A DNA stretch of 64,000 nt from positions 1 to 64,000 of the forward strand of contig NZ_BMIS01000005.1 in NCBI RefSeq assembly GCF_014642675.1. The letters run 5' to 3'. Position numbers and translations under genes: made by a program. The notes below the pieces were generated by a model. It searched no databases and had not been told where the DNA came from. It worked only from the letters and a program-made list of their open reading frames with translations. Positions 54,047 to 62,885 of this stretch are shown piece by piece; position 1 is the stretch's first letter; every line of letters starts with the position of its first letter. The stretch comes from Nesterenkonia cremea. GTDB lineage: Bacteria; Actinomycetota; Actinomycetes; Actinomycetales; Micrococcaceae.

Positions 54047-55027
54047 ATGCAGTCAGCTCAGCCGGACCAGTCCGCGCCCCAGAGGCTGCGCCAGCCGATC
54101 ACCGCCCCGCTGGACCTCCGGCTGCGGGTTCCGGCCACCAGTGCCAATCTCGGCCCCGGCTATGACTGTATGGGCCTGGCGCTGAGCTGGGAGGACGTCA
54201 TCGAGGTCCATGCCGCACCGCGGCAGGACCCCGGCGCCGCCCGTCTCAGCGTGGAGATCACCGGTCAGGGCGCGGAGACGCTGCCCACCGATGCCTCCCA
54301 TCTGGTCATCGCCCTGGTGGAGAAGATCCTGGCCGAGCGAGGCTATGCCCTGCCCGACCTTCAGGTGTGGGCGCACAACACCATCCCGCACTCCCGCGGC
54401 ATGGGATCCTCGGCGGCCGCAGTGGCCACAGCGGTGGTCACCGCATCCCAGCTGCTGCCCGAGGGGCTCACCGCGGAGGAGAAGCTGCAGATCGGCTCGC
54501 GCATCGAGGGGCATCCGGACAACTACGTCCCGGCGCTGCTCGGCGGCGTGGCCCTGTCCTGGGAGGACGAGGGTCGTTTCGCCACGGTGCAGCTGCAGCC
54601 GCATCCGCAGCTGCGCACGGTGCTGGCCGTTCCGGACTTCGAACAGTCCACCGAAACTGCCCGGGACCTGCTGCCCACAACGGTGCCGCATCATGAGGCG
54701 GCCCGGAACTCCTCCCGTTCGGCGCTGCTGGTCCATGCGCTGACCGCTGATCCCTCGGTGCTCATGCAGGCCACGGAGGACTCGCTGCATCAGGAGTACC
54801 GCCGCAGCGCGTTCCCGGCCTCGATGGAGCTGGTGGATCGGCTGCGCGGCACCGGACACGCCGCAGTCATCTCCGGGGCCGGTCCGTCAGTCCTGGTGCT
54901 CACCGGCGGTGATGGCGCCGCTCAGGCGGCCGCCGAGCTGATCGGCGAGCTGCCGGGGGAGACGTGGAACCCCGCGGTCCTGCCGATCAGCACCACAGGT
55001 GCTACAGTGGAGGCACACCAGCGGTGA
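54047..55027 (+). CDS. thrB: homoserine kinase
   Basis: ThrB phosphorylates homoserine for ThrC. The 326-residue GHMP kinase has VPATSANLGPGYDCMGLALSW at residues about 27-47, the ATP loop PHSRGMGSSAAAVATAVV near residue 110, EGHPDNYVPALLGGVALSW and the C-terminal AVISGAGPSVLVLT. It starts 5 nt after thrC and ends the hom-thrC-thrB operon; a 250-nt gap before rho follows. Confidence 0.95.
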   Translation: MQSAQPDQSAPQRLRQPITAPLDLRLRVPATSANLGPGYDCMGLALSWEDVIEVHAAPRQDPGAARLSVEITGQGAETLPTDASHLVIALVEKILAERGYALPDLQVWAHNTIPHSRGMGSSAAAVATAVVTASQLLPEGLTAEEKLQIGSRIEGHPDNYVPALLGGVALSWEDEGRFATVQLQPHPQLRTVLAVPDFEQSTETARDLLPTTVPHHEAARNSSRSALLVHALTADPSVLMQATEDSLHQEYRRSAFPASMELVDRLRGTGHAAVISGAGPSVLVLTGGDGAAQAAAELIGELPGETWNPAVLPISTTGATVEAHQR

Positions 55028-55277
55028 TCGATCCGATGAGTCCATCGAGATGATCGACTGTTCACGATCGCCGCAGTTCTTTCGCACGAGTTGCGCTCTC
55101 TTCCTCGCAGTACAGCGAGCCTCATTCTCGCCTGCATGCAGGAATCCATCTCACCGCGAAAGCCCGTAATGAACCGACGGCCGTCTGTAGTGCCGTCGAC
55201 GACCAATGCAGGACGACGATGCCGGACGCATCAGAGTTCCGGATCGTTCCTGCCCGACGAGGGGGAAGGAATCCTTC
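55028..55277 (+). promoter_or_regulatory. long untranslated leader/promoter region of rho
   Basis: The 250-bp gap between thrB and rho has no gene. It contains pyrimidine-rich patches (CTCTCTTCCTCGC near 55096) and little stable structure until a possible small hairpin around the CGACGGC/GCCGTCG repeats (55176-55202). Such C-rich unstructured RNA is suited to Rho binding, and rho is autoregulated by attenuation in several bacteria. GGGGGAAGGAA at about 55261-55271 is the RBS. Confidence 0.4.
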
Positions 55278-57239
55278 GTGACCGAAACCACCACTGAGAC
55301 CACTCAGGCTCAGGGCGCCGATTCATCTGAGGCACAGAACGGCGGTCTCGCCGGCCTCAAGCTGGCGCAGCTGCAGGCACTGGCTTCCCAGCTCGGCATC
55401 AAGGGAAGCTCCCGCATGCGCAAGTCCGCTCTGGTGGACGCCATCTCTGCTCATCAGCGCGGCGGTGCCGTGGCTGAGCGCGAGGAGAAGGCCTCCAAGG
55501 GCGAGCCCTCCTCCCAGGAGAAGGGCCAGGGCGAGAAGGCCCAGCAGGAGAAGGGCCAGCAGGAGAAGGGCCAGAACGACAAGTCCCAGAACGAGAAGGA
55601 ACAGTCCAACGCCCGTTCCAAGGAGAGCGGCAAGGCTGACCAGTCCCAGGACGGTCAGAAGGACGAGCAGTCCTCCAAGCAGGACAAGGGACAGAACGAC
55701 AAGGCTCAGAACGAGAAGTCCCAGCAGGAGGGCTCCCAGCAGGACGGCGGCTCCGAGGAGCAGTCCGGCGAGGAGTCTTCCAAGGGCGGCGGCCGCAATC
55801 GGAACCGCAACCGGAACCGCAACCGCCAGGACGGTCAGCAGAACGACGGCCAGCAGGGCGAGAACCGCAACGGCCGCGAGGACCGCAAGGACGACGGAGG
55901 CAACAACCGCGACCGCGACAAAAACGGCGGCGGCAACAACCGCGGCAACCGTGGCGGCGACGGCGGCGGCAGCAACAACCGTGACGGCGAGGGCCGCAAC
56001 CGCAACCGCCGCAACCGCAACCGCAACGACCGCAATGACCGCCGCGGCCGCAATCGCGGCCCCGAGGTGGACGACACCGAGGTCACCGAGGACGACGTCC
56101 TGATCCCCGTGGCGGGCATCCTGGACGTCCTCGACAACTACGCGTTCATCCGCACCTCCGGCTACCTCTCCGGTCAGAACGACGTCTACGTCTCCCTGCA
56201 GCAGGTCAAGCGCTACAACCTGCGCAAGGGCGACGCCGTCCACGGCGCCATCCGCGCCCCGCGTGAGGGCGAGAAGCCCAATAAGCGTCAGAAGTTCAAC
56301 GCTCTGGTGAAGCTGGAGTCGGTCAACGGCCGTCCCGCCGACGACAACGGCAGCCGCGTGGACTTCAACAAGCTCACCCCGCTCTACCCCCAGGAGCGTC
56401 TGCGTCTGGAGGGTGACCCCAAGAACGTCGGTCCGCGTGTGATCGACCTCGTCGCCCCCATCGGCAAGGGCCAGCGCGGCCTCATCGTCTCCCCGCCCAA
56501 GGCCGGCAAGACGATGATCCTGCAGTCCCTGGCCAGCGCCATCAAGACCAACAATCCTGAGGTCCACCTCATGATGGTCCTGGTGGACGAGCGCCCCGAG
56601 GAAGTCACCGATATGCAGCGCACCGTCGACGGTGAGGTCATCGCTTCCACCTTCGACCGCCCTGCCGATGACCACACAACAGTGGCCGAGCTTGCCATCG
56701 AGCGCGCCAAGCGCCTGGTGGAGATGGGCAAGGACGTCGTGGTGCTGCTGGACTCCATGACCCGACTGGGCCGTGCCTACAACACTGCAGCACCGGCGTC
56801 GGGACGCATCCTCTCCGGAGGTGTGGACGCCAACGCGCTGTACCCGCCCAAGCGGTTCTTCGGCGCTGCGCGCAACATCGAGAACGGCGGCTCGCTGACC
56901 ATCCTCGCCACCGCACTGGTGGAGACCGGATCCAAGATGGACGAGGTCATCTTCGAGGAGTTCAAGGGCACCGGCAACATGGAGCTGCGCCTGTCCCGCC
57001 GCCTGGCCGATAAGCGGATCTTCCCGGCGGTCAACGTCAACGAGTCCTCCACCCGCCGCGAGGAGAACCTCCTCTCGCCGGAGGAGATCAAGATCATGTG
57101 GAAGTTGCGTCGTGTGCTCTCCGGTCTGGAACAGGAGCAGGGCCTGGACCTGCTGCTGAAGAAAATCAAGGAGACCCAGTCCAACGCTGAGTTCCTGATG
57201 CTCACGCAGAAGACCACTCTGGGCAACACCGACTCCTAG
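55278..57239 (+). CDS. rho: transcription termination factor Rho with long disordered insert
   Basis: The product has 653 residues from GTG 55278 (GGAAGGA at 7-13 nt). An N-terminal Rho_N helix bundle (LKLAQLQALASQLGIKGSSRMRKSALVDAI, residues about 25-60) is followed by about 205 disordered residues. The first part is Lys/Gln/Glu/Ser-rich (KGQ-type repeats), the second Arg/Asn/Gly-rich (RNRNRN, GGNNR). Then come the RNA-binding OB domain (GILDVLDNYAFIRTSGYLSGQND), the ATPase core with Walker A PPKAGKTMILQSL, Walker B VVVLLDSMTRLGRAYN and the Q/R loops (NIENGGSLTILATAL). A longer start at 55206 has no conservation. Rho is monocistronic and ends at a hairpin. Confidence 0.95.
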   Translation: MTETTTETTQAQGADSSEAQNGGLAGLKLAQLQALASQLGIKGSSRMRKSALVDAISAHQRGGAVAEREEKASKGEPSSQEKGQGEKAQQEKGQQEKGQNDKSQNEKEQSNARSKESGKADQSQDGQKDEQSSKQDKGQNDKAQNEKSQQEGSQQDGGSEEQSGEESSKGGGRNRNRNRNRNRQDGQQNDGQQGENRNGREDRKDDGGNNRDRDKNGGGNNRGNRGGDGGGSNNRDGEGRNRNRRNRNRNDRNDRRGRNRGPEVDDTEVTEDDVLIPVAGILDVLDNYAFIRTSGYLSGQNDVYVSLQQVKRYNLRKGDAVHGAIRAPREGEKPNKRQKFNALVKLESVNGRPADDNGSRVDFNKLTPLYPQERLRLEGDPKNVGPRVIDLVAPIGKGQRGLIVSPPKAGKTMILQSLASAIKTNNPEVHLMMVLVDERPEEVTDMQRTVDGEVIASTFDRPADDHTTVAELAIERAKRLVEMGKDVVVLLDSMTRLGRAYNTAAPASGRILSGGVDANALYPPKRFFGAARNIENGGSLTILATALVETGSKMDEVIFEEFKGTGNMELRLSRRLADKRIFPAVNVNESSTRREENLLSPEEIKIMWKLRRVLSGLEQEQGLDLLLKKIKETQSNAEFLMLTQKTTLGNTDS

Positions 57240-57250
57240 CTGAGCGGTCC

Positions 57251-57290
57251 GAGGCCCTGTCGGCGTCCTGTGGGGCGCCGGCAGGGCCTC
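57251..57290 (+). terminator. terminator hairpin after rho
   Basis: GAGGCCCTG (57251-57259) pairs with CAGGGCCTC (57282-57290), with additional CGGCG/CGCCG pairing inside (57261-57265 with 57276-57280). It starts 12 nt after the rho stop. No U tract follows, as is common in this genome. Confidence 0.65.
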
Positions 57291-57354
57291 ACCCGTATCA
57301 GCCCACAGAGTCTTCGGGGCATCGCGCCCATCCTGATCAACACAGAGGTCTTCG

Positions 57355-58461
57355 ATGAACACTGACACCAACGCCCACATGTTCGATTCGGTCGGCACCC
57401 TGCTGCAGGAGCATCAGGAGCTGCAGCAGCAGCTGGCGGATCCCGATGTCCATGCCGATCAGGCGCTGGCCAAGAAGCTGGGCCGCCGCTACGCCCAGCT
57501 CAACGGCGTCGTGGAGGCGCATAAGACCTGGAAGCAGCTCACCGAGGACCTCGAGGCCGCCGCCGAGCTGGCCGATGAGGATCCCGAGTTCGCCGCTGAG
57601 GTCCCGCGCCTGCAGGAGGAGCTCGAGGTCGCCTCGGACCGACTGCTGCGCATGCTCATCCCGCGCGATGAGAACGACGTGCGCAATGTGATCATCGAGG
57701 TCAAAGGCGGTGCCGGCGGTGATGAGGCGGCGCTCTTCGCCGGAGACCTGCTGCGCATGTACACCCGCTATGCGGAGTCCAAGGGCTGGAAGACCGAGAT
57801 CATCTCCTCCACCCCTTCTGATCTGGGCGGCTATAAGGATGTCCAGATGGCCATCAAGTCCTCCACCAACGATCCCGCCCAGGGCGTCCATGCGCATCTG
57901 AAGTTCGAAGGCGGAGTCCACCGCGTCCAGCGTGTGCCGGAGACCGAGTCCCAGGGACGTATCCATACCTCGGCCGCCGGTGTCCTGGTCCTGCCGGAGG
58001 TGGATGAGCCCGAGGAGATCGAGATCGCCCAGAACGATCTGAAGATCGACGTCTACCGCTCCTCAGGTCCGGGCGGGCAGTCGGTGAACACCACCGACTC
58101 CGCCGTGCGCATCACCCACCTGCCCACCGGGATCGTGGTGGCCATGCAGAACGAGAAGTCTCAGCTGCAGAACAAGGAAGCCGCCATGCGCGTGCTCCGC
58201 TCCCGCCTGTTGGCCCACCAGCAGGAGCAGATCGACGCGGAGAACGCCGAGGCGCGCAAGTCTCAGGTCCGCACCATGGACCGCTCCGAGCGCATCCGCA
58301 CCTATAACTTCCCGGAGAACCGGATCGCTGATCACCGAACCGGCTATAAGGCCTATAACCTCGATGCCGTCATCAACGGCGACCTGGAAGCTGTGTTGCA
58401 GTCCTGCATCCAGATGGAGGAGCAGGAGCGGCTGGCGGCACTCGGCGAGAACGCCGACTGA
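57355..58461 (+). CDS. prfA: peptide chain release factor 1
   Basis: RF1 releases peptides at UAA and UAG. The 368-residue protein has the coiled-coil domain 1, the GGQ motif in [23 protein letters not shown] near residue 235, and the RF1-type C terminus [23 protein letters not shown]. It has no RF2-type frameshift. Start ATG 57355 is placed after the rho terminator; GAGGT lies 9 nt before it. The stop overlaps prmC by one base (TGATG). Confidence 0.95.
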   Translation: MNTDTNAHMFDSVGTLLQEHQELQQQLADPDVHADQALAKKLGRRYAQLNGVVEAHKTWKQLTEDLEAAAELADEDPEFAAEVPRLQEELEVASDRLLRMLIPRDENDVRNVIIEVKGGAGGDEAALFAGDLLRMYTRYAESKGWKTEIISSTPSDLGGYKDVQMAIKSSTNDPAQGVHAHLKFEGGVHRVQRVPETESQGRIHTSAAGVLVLPEVDEPEEIEIAQNDLKIDVYRSSGPGGQSVNTTDSAVRITHLPTGIVVAMQNEKSQLQNKEAAMRVLRSRLLAHQQEQIDAENAEARKSQVRTMDRSERIRTYNFPENRIADHRTGYKAYNLDAVINGDLEAVLQSCIQMEEQERLAALGENAD

Positions 58462-59384
58462 TGGAGCTCGATCAGCTGCTCCGTGAGGCGGTCCGGCGGC
58501 TCACCCAGGCAGAGATCACCTCACCGCGGGTGGATGCCGAGCTGCTGGCCTCCCATGTGCTGGGACTCAGCCGTGGCGAGCTGACTCTGAAAGCCCTCAC
58601 CGGTCTTCAGGTCAGCGCTCCCGAGGCCGAGCGCTTCCATGATCTGGTGGCAGAACGGTGCCGCAGGACTCCGCTGCAGCACCTCACCGGCACCGCACCC
58701 TTCCGTGCCCTGGAGCTGCGGGTGGGTCCCGGAGTCTTCATCCCGCGCCCGGAGACCGAAACGGTGGTGGAGTCCGTCCTGGAGAGGCTGTGCAGGCTGC
58801 AGCAGGAGGGGATCTCCCGGCCACGGGTGGTGGATCTGGGCACCGGCTCCGGTGCCATCGCCGCCGCAGTGGCCGCAGAGCATCGCTGGGCCGAGGTCCA
58901 CGCCGTGGAGCTCTCCGAGGAGGCCGCAGCCTGGGCTCAGCTGAACTTCGAGGCCCAGCCCGCGGACGCGGCCCCGGTCAGACTGCACCAGGGGGATCTG
59001 CGCGATGCCCCTGAGATCCTCGGGGATCTGAGCGGAACCTTCGACGTCGTGGTCTCCAACCCTCCCTATATCCCGCCGGATATGGTGCCCACGGAGGTGG
59101 AGGTCCGTGAGCATGACCCCGAGCTGGCCCTCTACGGCGGAGGAGAGGGCGGCCTGGAGCTGCCCTTCGCCGTGGTCGCGGCCGCTGAGCAGCTGCTGCA
59201 CACCGGCGGCTGGTTCATCATGGAGCATGCCGAGGCGCAGGCCGCGGCCATCGCTGAGCACTGTGCCCAGCGGCCGGGGCTGGACGCGGTGACCACCCAT
59301 CAGGACATGACCGGCCGAGACCGGGCCACCAGCGCCGTGCTTGCCCGGCCTCAGAGGGGAGACGTGGCAAAATGGCGCGCGTGA
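58461..59384 (+). CDS. prmC: release factor glutamine methyltransferase
   Basis: PrmC methylates the glutamine of the RF1/RF2 GGQ motif. The 307-residue protein has the N-terminal substrate-binding helices (DQLLREAVRRLTQAEITSPRVDAELLASHVL), LTGTAPFRALELRVGPGVFIPRPETE, the SAM motif VVDLGTGSGAIAAAVA and the catalytic NPPY in VVSNPPYIPPDMV near residue 200. It is translationally coupled to its substrate gene prfA. Confidence 0.95.
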   Translation: MELDQLLREAVRRLTQAEITSPRVDAELLASHVLGLSRGELTLKALTGLQVSAPEAERFHDLVAERCRRTPLQHLTGTAPFRALELRVGPGVFIPRPETETVVESVLERLCRLQQEGISRPRVVDLGTGSGAIAAAVAAEHRWAEVHAVELSEEAAAWAQLNFEAQPADAAPVRLHQGDLRDAPEILGDLSGTFDVVVSNPPYIPPDMVPTEVEVREHDPELALYGGGEGGLELPFAVVAAAEQLLHTGGWFIMEHAEAQAAAIAEHCAQRPGLDAVTTHQDMTGRDRATSAVLARPQRGDVAKWRA

Positions 59385-60028
59385 GCGAGATCCTCGACTG
59401 TCATGACCCCGAAACCCGTGAAGCCGCACTGACCACCGCCCAGGAGGCCCTGCAGGCCGGTGAATGCGTGGTGCTCCCCACCGACACCGTCTACGGCATC
59501 GGTGCGGATGCCTTCTCTGCGCATGCGGTGACCGTGCTGCTGGCGGCCAAGGGCCGCAACCGCACGATGCCGCCTCCGGTGCTGATCGGGCGCATGGCTG
59601 TGATGGACGCTCTGGCCACAGACATTCCCGAGGAGGCCCGCTCTTTGGCGGAGGCCTTCTGGCCCGGCGGTCTGACCCTGATCCTGCAGGCCCAACCCTC
59701 GCTGGCCTGGGACCTGGGGGAGACCCGCGGCACCGTCGCTCTGCGCATGCCCGCCGATGATCTCGCCCTGGACCTGCTGGGACGCACCGGACCGCTGGCC
59801 GTCTCCTCGGCCAACCGCACCGGGCTGGAAGCCGCCACCACAGCCGAACAGGCCAAGACCATGCTGGGGGAGGCAGTCGCGGTCTACCTCGCCGACGGCG
59901 ACCGCAGCACCACGCGGCCCTCGACGATCGTGGACTGCACGGTCAGCCCGGTGAAGGTCGCGCGCGACGGCGCCATCACGCTGGAGGAGCTGCGCGCCGT
60001 CGTGCCTGAGGTGCTGGGCGGCGAATGA
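59372..60028 (+). CDS. tsaC: L-threonylcarbamoyladenylate synthase (Sua5/YrdC)
   Basis: This enzyme makes threonylcarbamoyl-AMP for t6A37 of tRNA. The 218-residue protein is a single YrdC domain with CVVLPTDTVYGIGADAF near residue 32, AAKGRNRTMPPPVLI with the KxR motif, FWPGGLTLIL, and VSSANRTG near residue 150. The C-terminal Sua5 domain is absent, so it is the short TsaC type. It overlaps prmC by 13 nt. GTG 59381 is an alternative start. Confidence 0.93.
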   Translation: MARVSEILDCHDPETREAALTTAQEALQAGECVVLPTDTVYGIGADAFSAHAVTVLLAAKGRNRTMPPPVLIGRMAVMDALATDIPEEARSLAEAFWPGGLTLILQAQPSLAWDLGETRGTVALRMPADDLALDLLGRTGPLAVSSANRTGLEAATTAEQAKTMLGEAVAVYLADGDRSTTRPSTIVDCTVSPVKVARDGAITLEELRAVVPEVLGGE

Positions 60029-61161
60029 TCTACTTCCTCACGGTGCTCACCATCTCTGCGGTGGTGACCTACCTGCTCACGCCGCTGGTCCGGATCATCG
60101 GACTGCGGCTCGGGGTCTACACCCCGGTGCGGGCACGCGACATCCACCGGACCATCAAGCCCCGCTGGGGCGGCGTGGCCATGTATGTGGGCATGATCGT
60201 CGGGCTCGGGGCCGCTGCGGCCATTCCCTATCTCAACGGGATCTTCGCGGATCTGACCCCGGTGCGCGGCGTCTTCCTGGCCATGCTGGTGATCCTGGTG
60301 GTCGGGATGATGGACGACGCCTGGGACATCCACTGGGCCCTCAAGCTGGTGGGACAGGTGGGAGCCGGCGTGCTGCTCGTGCTCCACGACATCCGTCTGG
60401 AGGTCATGCCGGTGGGCTGGCTGGGTGTGGGGGACCAATGGGTCCAGGCTCTGCTGACCGTCTTCCTGGTGGTGCTGACCATCAACGCCTTCAACTTCAT
60501 CGACGGGCTGGACGGTCTGGCAGCCGGCGTCGCGGCTCTGGGCGGCAGCGCCTTCTTCATCTACAGCTACCTGCTGACCCTGTCGATCAACGAGTTCGAC
60601 GCCTCCAACCTGGTCACCCTGCTGATGGCCGTGCTGGTGGGTGCCTGCCTGGGCTTCCTGCCGCATAACTTCCACCCCTCCAAGATCCTGATGGGGGACA
60701 CCGGGGCGATGCTGCTGGGCCTGGTCATGGCCGCGGCCGCCCTGGCGGTGACCTCGGATCTGGGACAGATGTCCGACGGCTTCCGCTTCCGGAACATTCC
60801 GGCCTATATGCCGGTGCTGCTGCCCCTGGCGGTGACCCTGCTGCCGCTGCTGGATCTGCTGCTGGCCGTGGTGCGCCGCACCGCCCGCGGAGACTCGCCC
60901 TTCAGCCCTGACCGCGGACACCTGCACCACAAGCTCATCGACGGCGGCTACTCCCATCCCCAGGCGGTGCTGCTGCTCTACCTGTGGTCCTTCCTCTTCG
61001 CCTACGGGGCGGTCTCCTTCAACTTCCTGCCCTGGTGGCTGGTCAGCACGGCCATGCTGCTGAGCCTGGGCGGAGCCACGCTGCTCACCCTGGGACCCTG
61101 GCTTCGCCGCCGGGCCCGGCGGGTCAACCGTGAGCACTCCCCGCCGGAGTCTGCGGCATGA
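60025..61161 (+). CDS. wecA: undecaprenyl-phosphate GlcNAc-1-phosphate transferase (WecA/TagO, MraY superfamily)
   Basis: The 378-residue integral membrane protein has about 11 helices. Catalytic motifs of the PNPT superfamily are present: VVGMMDDAWDIHW near residue 95, INAFNFIDGLDGLAAG near residue 155, MGDTGAMLLG near residue 225, and the carbohydrate-recognition loop PFSPDRGHLHHKLIDGGYS near residue 293. It starts a lipid-linked glycan (teichoic-acid-like or arabinogalactan-like linkage unit). The gene sits between tsaC and the atp operon, as is usual in actinobacteria, with four-base overlaps at both ends. Confidence 0.9.
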   Translation: MIYFLTVLTISAVVTYLLTPLVRIIGLRLGVYTPVRARDIHRTIKPRWGGVAMYVGMIVGLGAAAAIPYLNGIFADLTPVRGVFLAMLVILVVGMMDDAWDIHWALKLVGQVGAGVLLVLHDIRLEVMPVGWLGVGDQWVQALLTVFLVVLTINAFNFIDGLDGLAAGVAALGGSAFFIYSYLLTLSINEFDASNLVTLLMAVLVGACLGFLPHNFHPSKILMGDTGAMLLGLVMAAAALAVTSDLGQMSDGFRFRNIPAYMPVLLPLAVTLLPLLDLLLAVVRRTARGDSPFSPDRGHLHHKLIDGGYSHPQAVLLLYLWSFLFAYGAVSFNFLPWWLVSTAMLLSLGGATLLTLGPWLRRRARRVNREHSPPESAA

Positions 61162-61574
61162 AGGTCTTCCCTCGCGCCACAGGATGGCGCCGCATCCTGA
61201 TCACCACCACGACGGCCGGCGCTGCGGTCACGTCAGCCGCAGCGGCGCTGGCAACCTTGGTCGGCTCGGGCGCGGCAGCCGCCAGTGCGGCCTTCGGCGG
61301 AGCGGCGGTGCTGCTGCTCACCGGGATCAGCCTGTTCGTGGTGGACCGCACCGAGCGCAGGGCTCCGCATCTGAGCATGATGATGTTCATGCTGACCTTC
61401 GCGCTGAAGATCAGCCTGCTGACGCTGCTGCTGATGCTGGTCCCGGCACCGGGCTGGATCGAGCCGATCTGGGCGGTGCTGACCGCGGCCGGCGTCGTGG
61501 TCACCGTCCAGGCGGTGCAGATCGCCACCTTCAGCCGTCTGCGGCTGTCTGTGACGCCGGAAGACCAGCAGTAG
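61158..61574 (+). CDS. AtpI-like small membrane protein
   Basis: The 138-residue protein has four hydrophobic helices (ILITTTTAGAAVTSAAAALATL, FGGAAVLLLTGISLFVV, MMFMLTFALKISLLTLLLML, IWAVLTAAGVVVTVQAVQIA). Size, topology and position directly before atpB match the AtpI/Rv1303-type protein that assists c-ring assembly or Mg uptake. Sequence similarity to E. coli AtpI is not obvious, so the call is from context. Its ATG overlaps the wecA stop. Confidence 0.75.
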   Translation: MKVFPRATGWRRILITTTTAGAAVTSAAAALATLVGSGAAAASAAFGGAAVLLLTGISLFVVDRTERRAPHLSMMMFMLTFALKISLLTLLLMLVPAPGWIEPIWAVLTAAGVVVTVQAVQIATFSRLRLSVTPEDQQ

Positions 61575-61585
61575 TTCGGTTTTTT

Positions 61586-61600
61586 CTACGCTACGTAGTA
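61586..61600. promoter_or_regulatory. palindromic operator candidate before the atp operon
   Basis: CTACGCTACGTAGTA contains the perfect palindrome CTACGTAG (61591-61598) plus an extra CTACG half-site. It lies 12 nt after the AtpI-like gene, behind a run of six T residues (61580-61585), and 173 nt upstream of atpB. GTAGTA half-sites are typical for BlaI/CopY-family repressors. Confidence 0.4.
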
Positions 61601-61772
61601 AAGTGTGGGCGGTGCGGAAACATGCCGTGAGTCACTTTGGCCTTTGGTAAGCTTTCCAAGGATCGGACCACAAGAGTTCTTCCCACTCGCACTATCTAAG
61701 AGACGGACTTCCTCCGGCTCGCCGATGCCCGGGGCAGATGCCCGATGACGGACACCGCAGAGAGGACCAGCG

Positions 61773-62582
61773 TTGCAGTCGCTTGCGCTCGCAGCCGCCG
61801 ATGAAGGTGGCTTCCAGGCCCCTACTATCAGCGAGACACACCTTCCGGAGATCTTCCCGTGGATGGCTGAATGGGGGACCGGCTTCGGCAAGAACATGCT
61901 GATGGCGCTCCTGGCCGTCTTCGTCATCTCCTGGTTCTTCATGTGGGCCATCCGGAAGCAGGCACTGGTGCCTTCCCGGACGCAGTTCATCGCAGAGTCC
62001 GCCTACGGATTCGTCCGCCACACCCTGGGCCGGGACATCCTGGGTGAGAAGCACTTCAAGCCCTGGGTCCCCTTCCTGTTCGCCATCTTCTTCTTCGTCC
62101 TGGTGAACAACCTCTTCGGAGCGGTCCCCGGCCTGCAGATGCCGACCTTCTCCCACGCCGGCCCGGCCTACGCCATGGCCCTGATCGTGTGGTTCGCCTG
62201 GGTCGTCCTGGGCTTCAAGCTCCACGGCGGCAAGTTCATCAAGCTCGTGACCGTGCCCTCCGGCGTTCCGAAGTTCCTGCTTCCGCTGCTGGTGCCCATC
62301 GAGTTCCTCTCCAACTTCGTCATCCGCCCGCTGACGCACTCGCTGCGTCTGATGGCTGTGATGCTCGCCGGCCACATCATCGTGATGCTCGCCGGCTCCG
62401 GAGCCGAATTCATGATCACTCAGCAGGAGGGTCTGGGCAGCACCGGCCTGGGCGTGCTGATCCTGATCGGCTCCATCCCGCTGTACTTCCTCGAGCTCAT
62501 CATGATGGTCCTGCAGGCATTCGTCTTCGCCCTGCTGACCGCCATCTACATCCAGGGCTCGATCGAAGCAGAAGCACACTGA
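61773..62582 (+). CDS. atpB: ATP synthase F0 subunit a
   Basis: Subunit a forms the proton half-channels. The 269-residue membrane protein has five to six helices, with the essential arginine in THSLRLMAVMLAGHIIVML near residue 193 and the C-terminal helix LIMMVLQAFVFALLTAIYIQGSI. TTG 61773 with AGAGGA 7-12 nt upstream is the start that fits homologue length. A 198-nt gap with a possible operator separates it from the AtpI-like gene. Confidence 0.93.
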   Translation: MQSLALAAADEGGFQAPTISETHLPEIFPWMAEWGTGFGKNMLMALLAVFVISWFFMWAIRKQALVPSRTQFIAESAYGFVRHTLGRDILGEKHFKPWVPFLFAIFFFVLVNNLFGAVPGLQMPTFSHAGPAYAMALIVWFAWVVLGFKLHGGKFIKLVTVPSGVPKFLLPLLVPIEFLSNFVIRPLTHSLRLMAVMLAGHIIVMLAGSGAEFMITQQEGLGSTGLGVLILIGSIPLYFLELIMMVLQAFVFALLTAIYIQGSIEAEAH

Positions 62583-62618
62583 CCTGAGTTTTCTGTCCGT
62601 CCCCGACAAATCAGACTG

Positions 62619-62639
62619 TCCCGGTGAAACGCACCGGGA
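62619..62639 (+). promoter_or_regulatory. intercistronic hairpin atpB-atpE
   Basis: TCCCGGTG (62619-62626) and CACCGGGA (62632-62639) form a perfect 8-bp stem with a 5-nt loop, 24 nt before the atpE ATG. There is no U tract. It probably stabilises or insulates the atpE segment of the mRNA. Confidence 0.55.
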
Positions 62640-62663
62640 TCGAGACTAGAAAGAGAGAATCAC

Positions 62664-62867
62664 ATGGAAGGCACCCTGAACATGCTCGGTATGGGCATCG
62701 CCGGTCTCGGCGCTGCCATCGCCATCGGTATGATCTTCGCGGCCTACATCAACGGTGTGGCCCGTCAGCCGGAGGCCCAGCGTGTCCTCCAGCCCATCGC
62801 CATCCTCGGCTTCGCACTTGCTGAAGCGGTCTTCGTTCTGGCGATCGTCTTCGCCTTCGTGCTCTGA
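62664..62867 (+). CDS. atpE: ATP synthase F0 subunit c
   Basis: The 67-residue proteolipid forms the c-ring. It is a two-helix hairpin: [21 protein letters not shown], the polar loop VARQPEAQ (RQP motif) and the second helix with the ion-binding Glu54 in [18 protein letters not shown]. The lack of the Q...ET Na+ pattern indicates proton coupling. AAAGAGAG lies 8 nt upstream of the ATG. Hairpins flank the gene on both sides. Confidence 0.95.
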   Translation: MEGTLNMLGMGIAGLGAAIAIGMIFAAYINGVARQPEAQRVLQPIAILGFALAEAVFVLAIVFAFVL

Positions 62868-62885
62868 CACAGATCGTCACCGTGT

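Noticed and set aside
55520-55620. Short tandem DNA repeats of the type GAGAAGGGCCAGCAG, considered as a CRISPR or VNTR array
   Set aside because: They are in-frame codon repeats of the Rho linker, with no spacers; at most a slippage-prone coding microrepeat.
55323-57398. 691-codon open frame on the minus strand opposite rho
   Set aside because: It mirrors rho codon by codon; its Val/Leu/Ala runs are complements of the low-complexity Arg/Asn/Lys/Gln codons. No RBS or homologous motif is visible.
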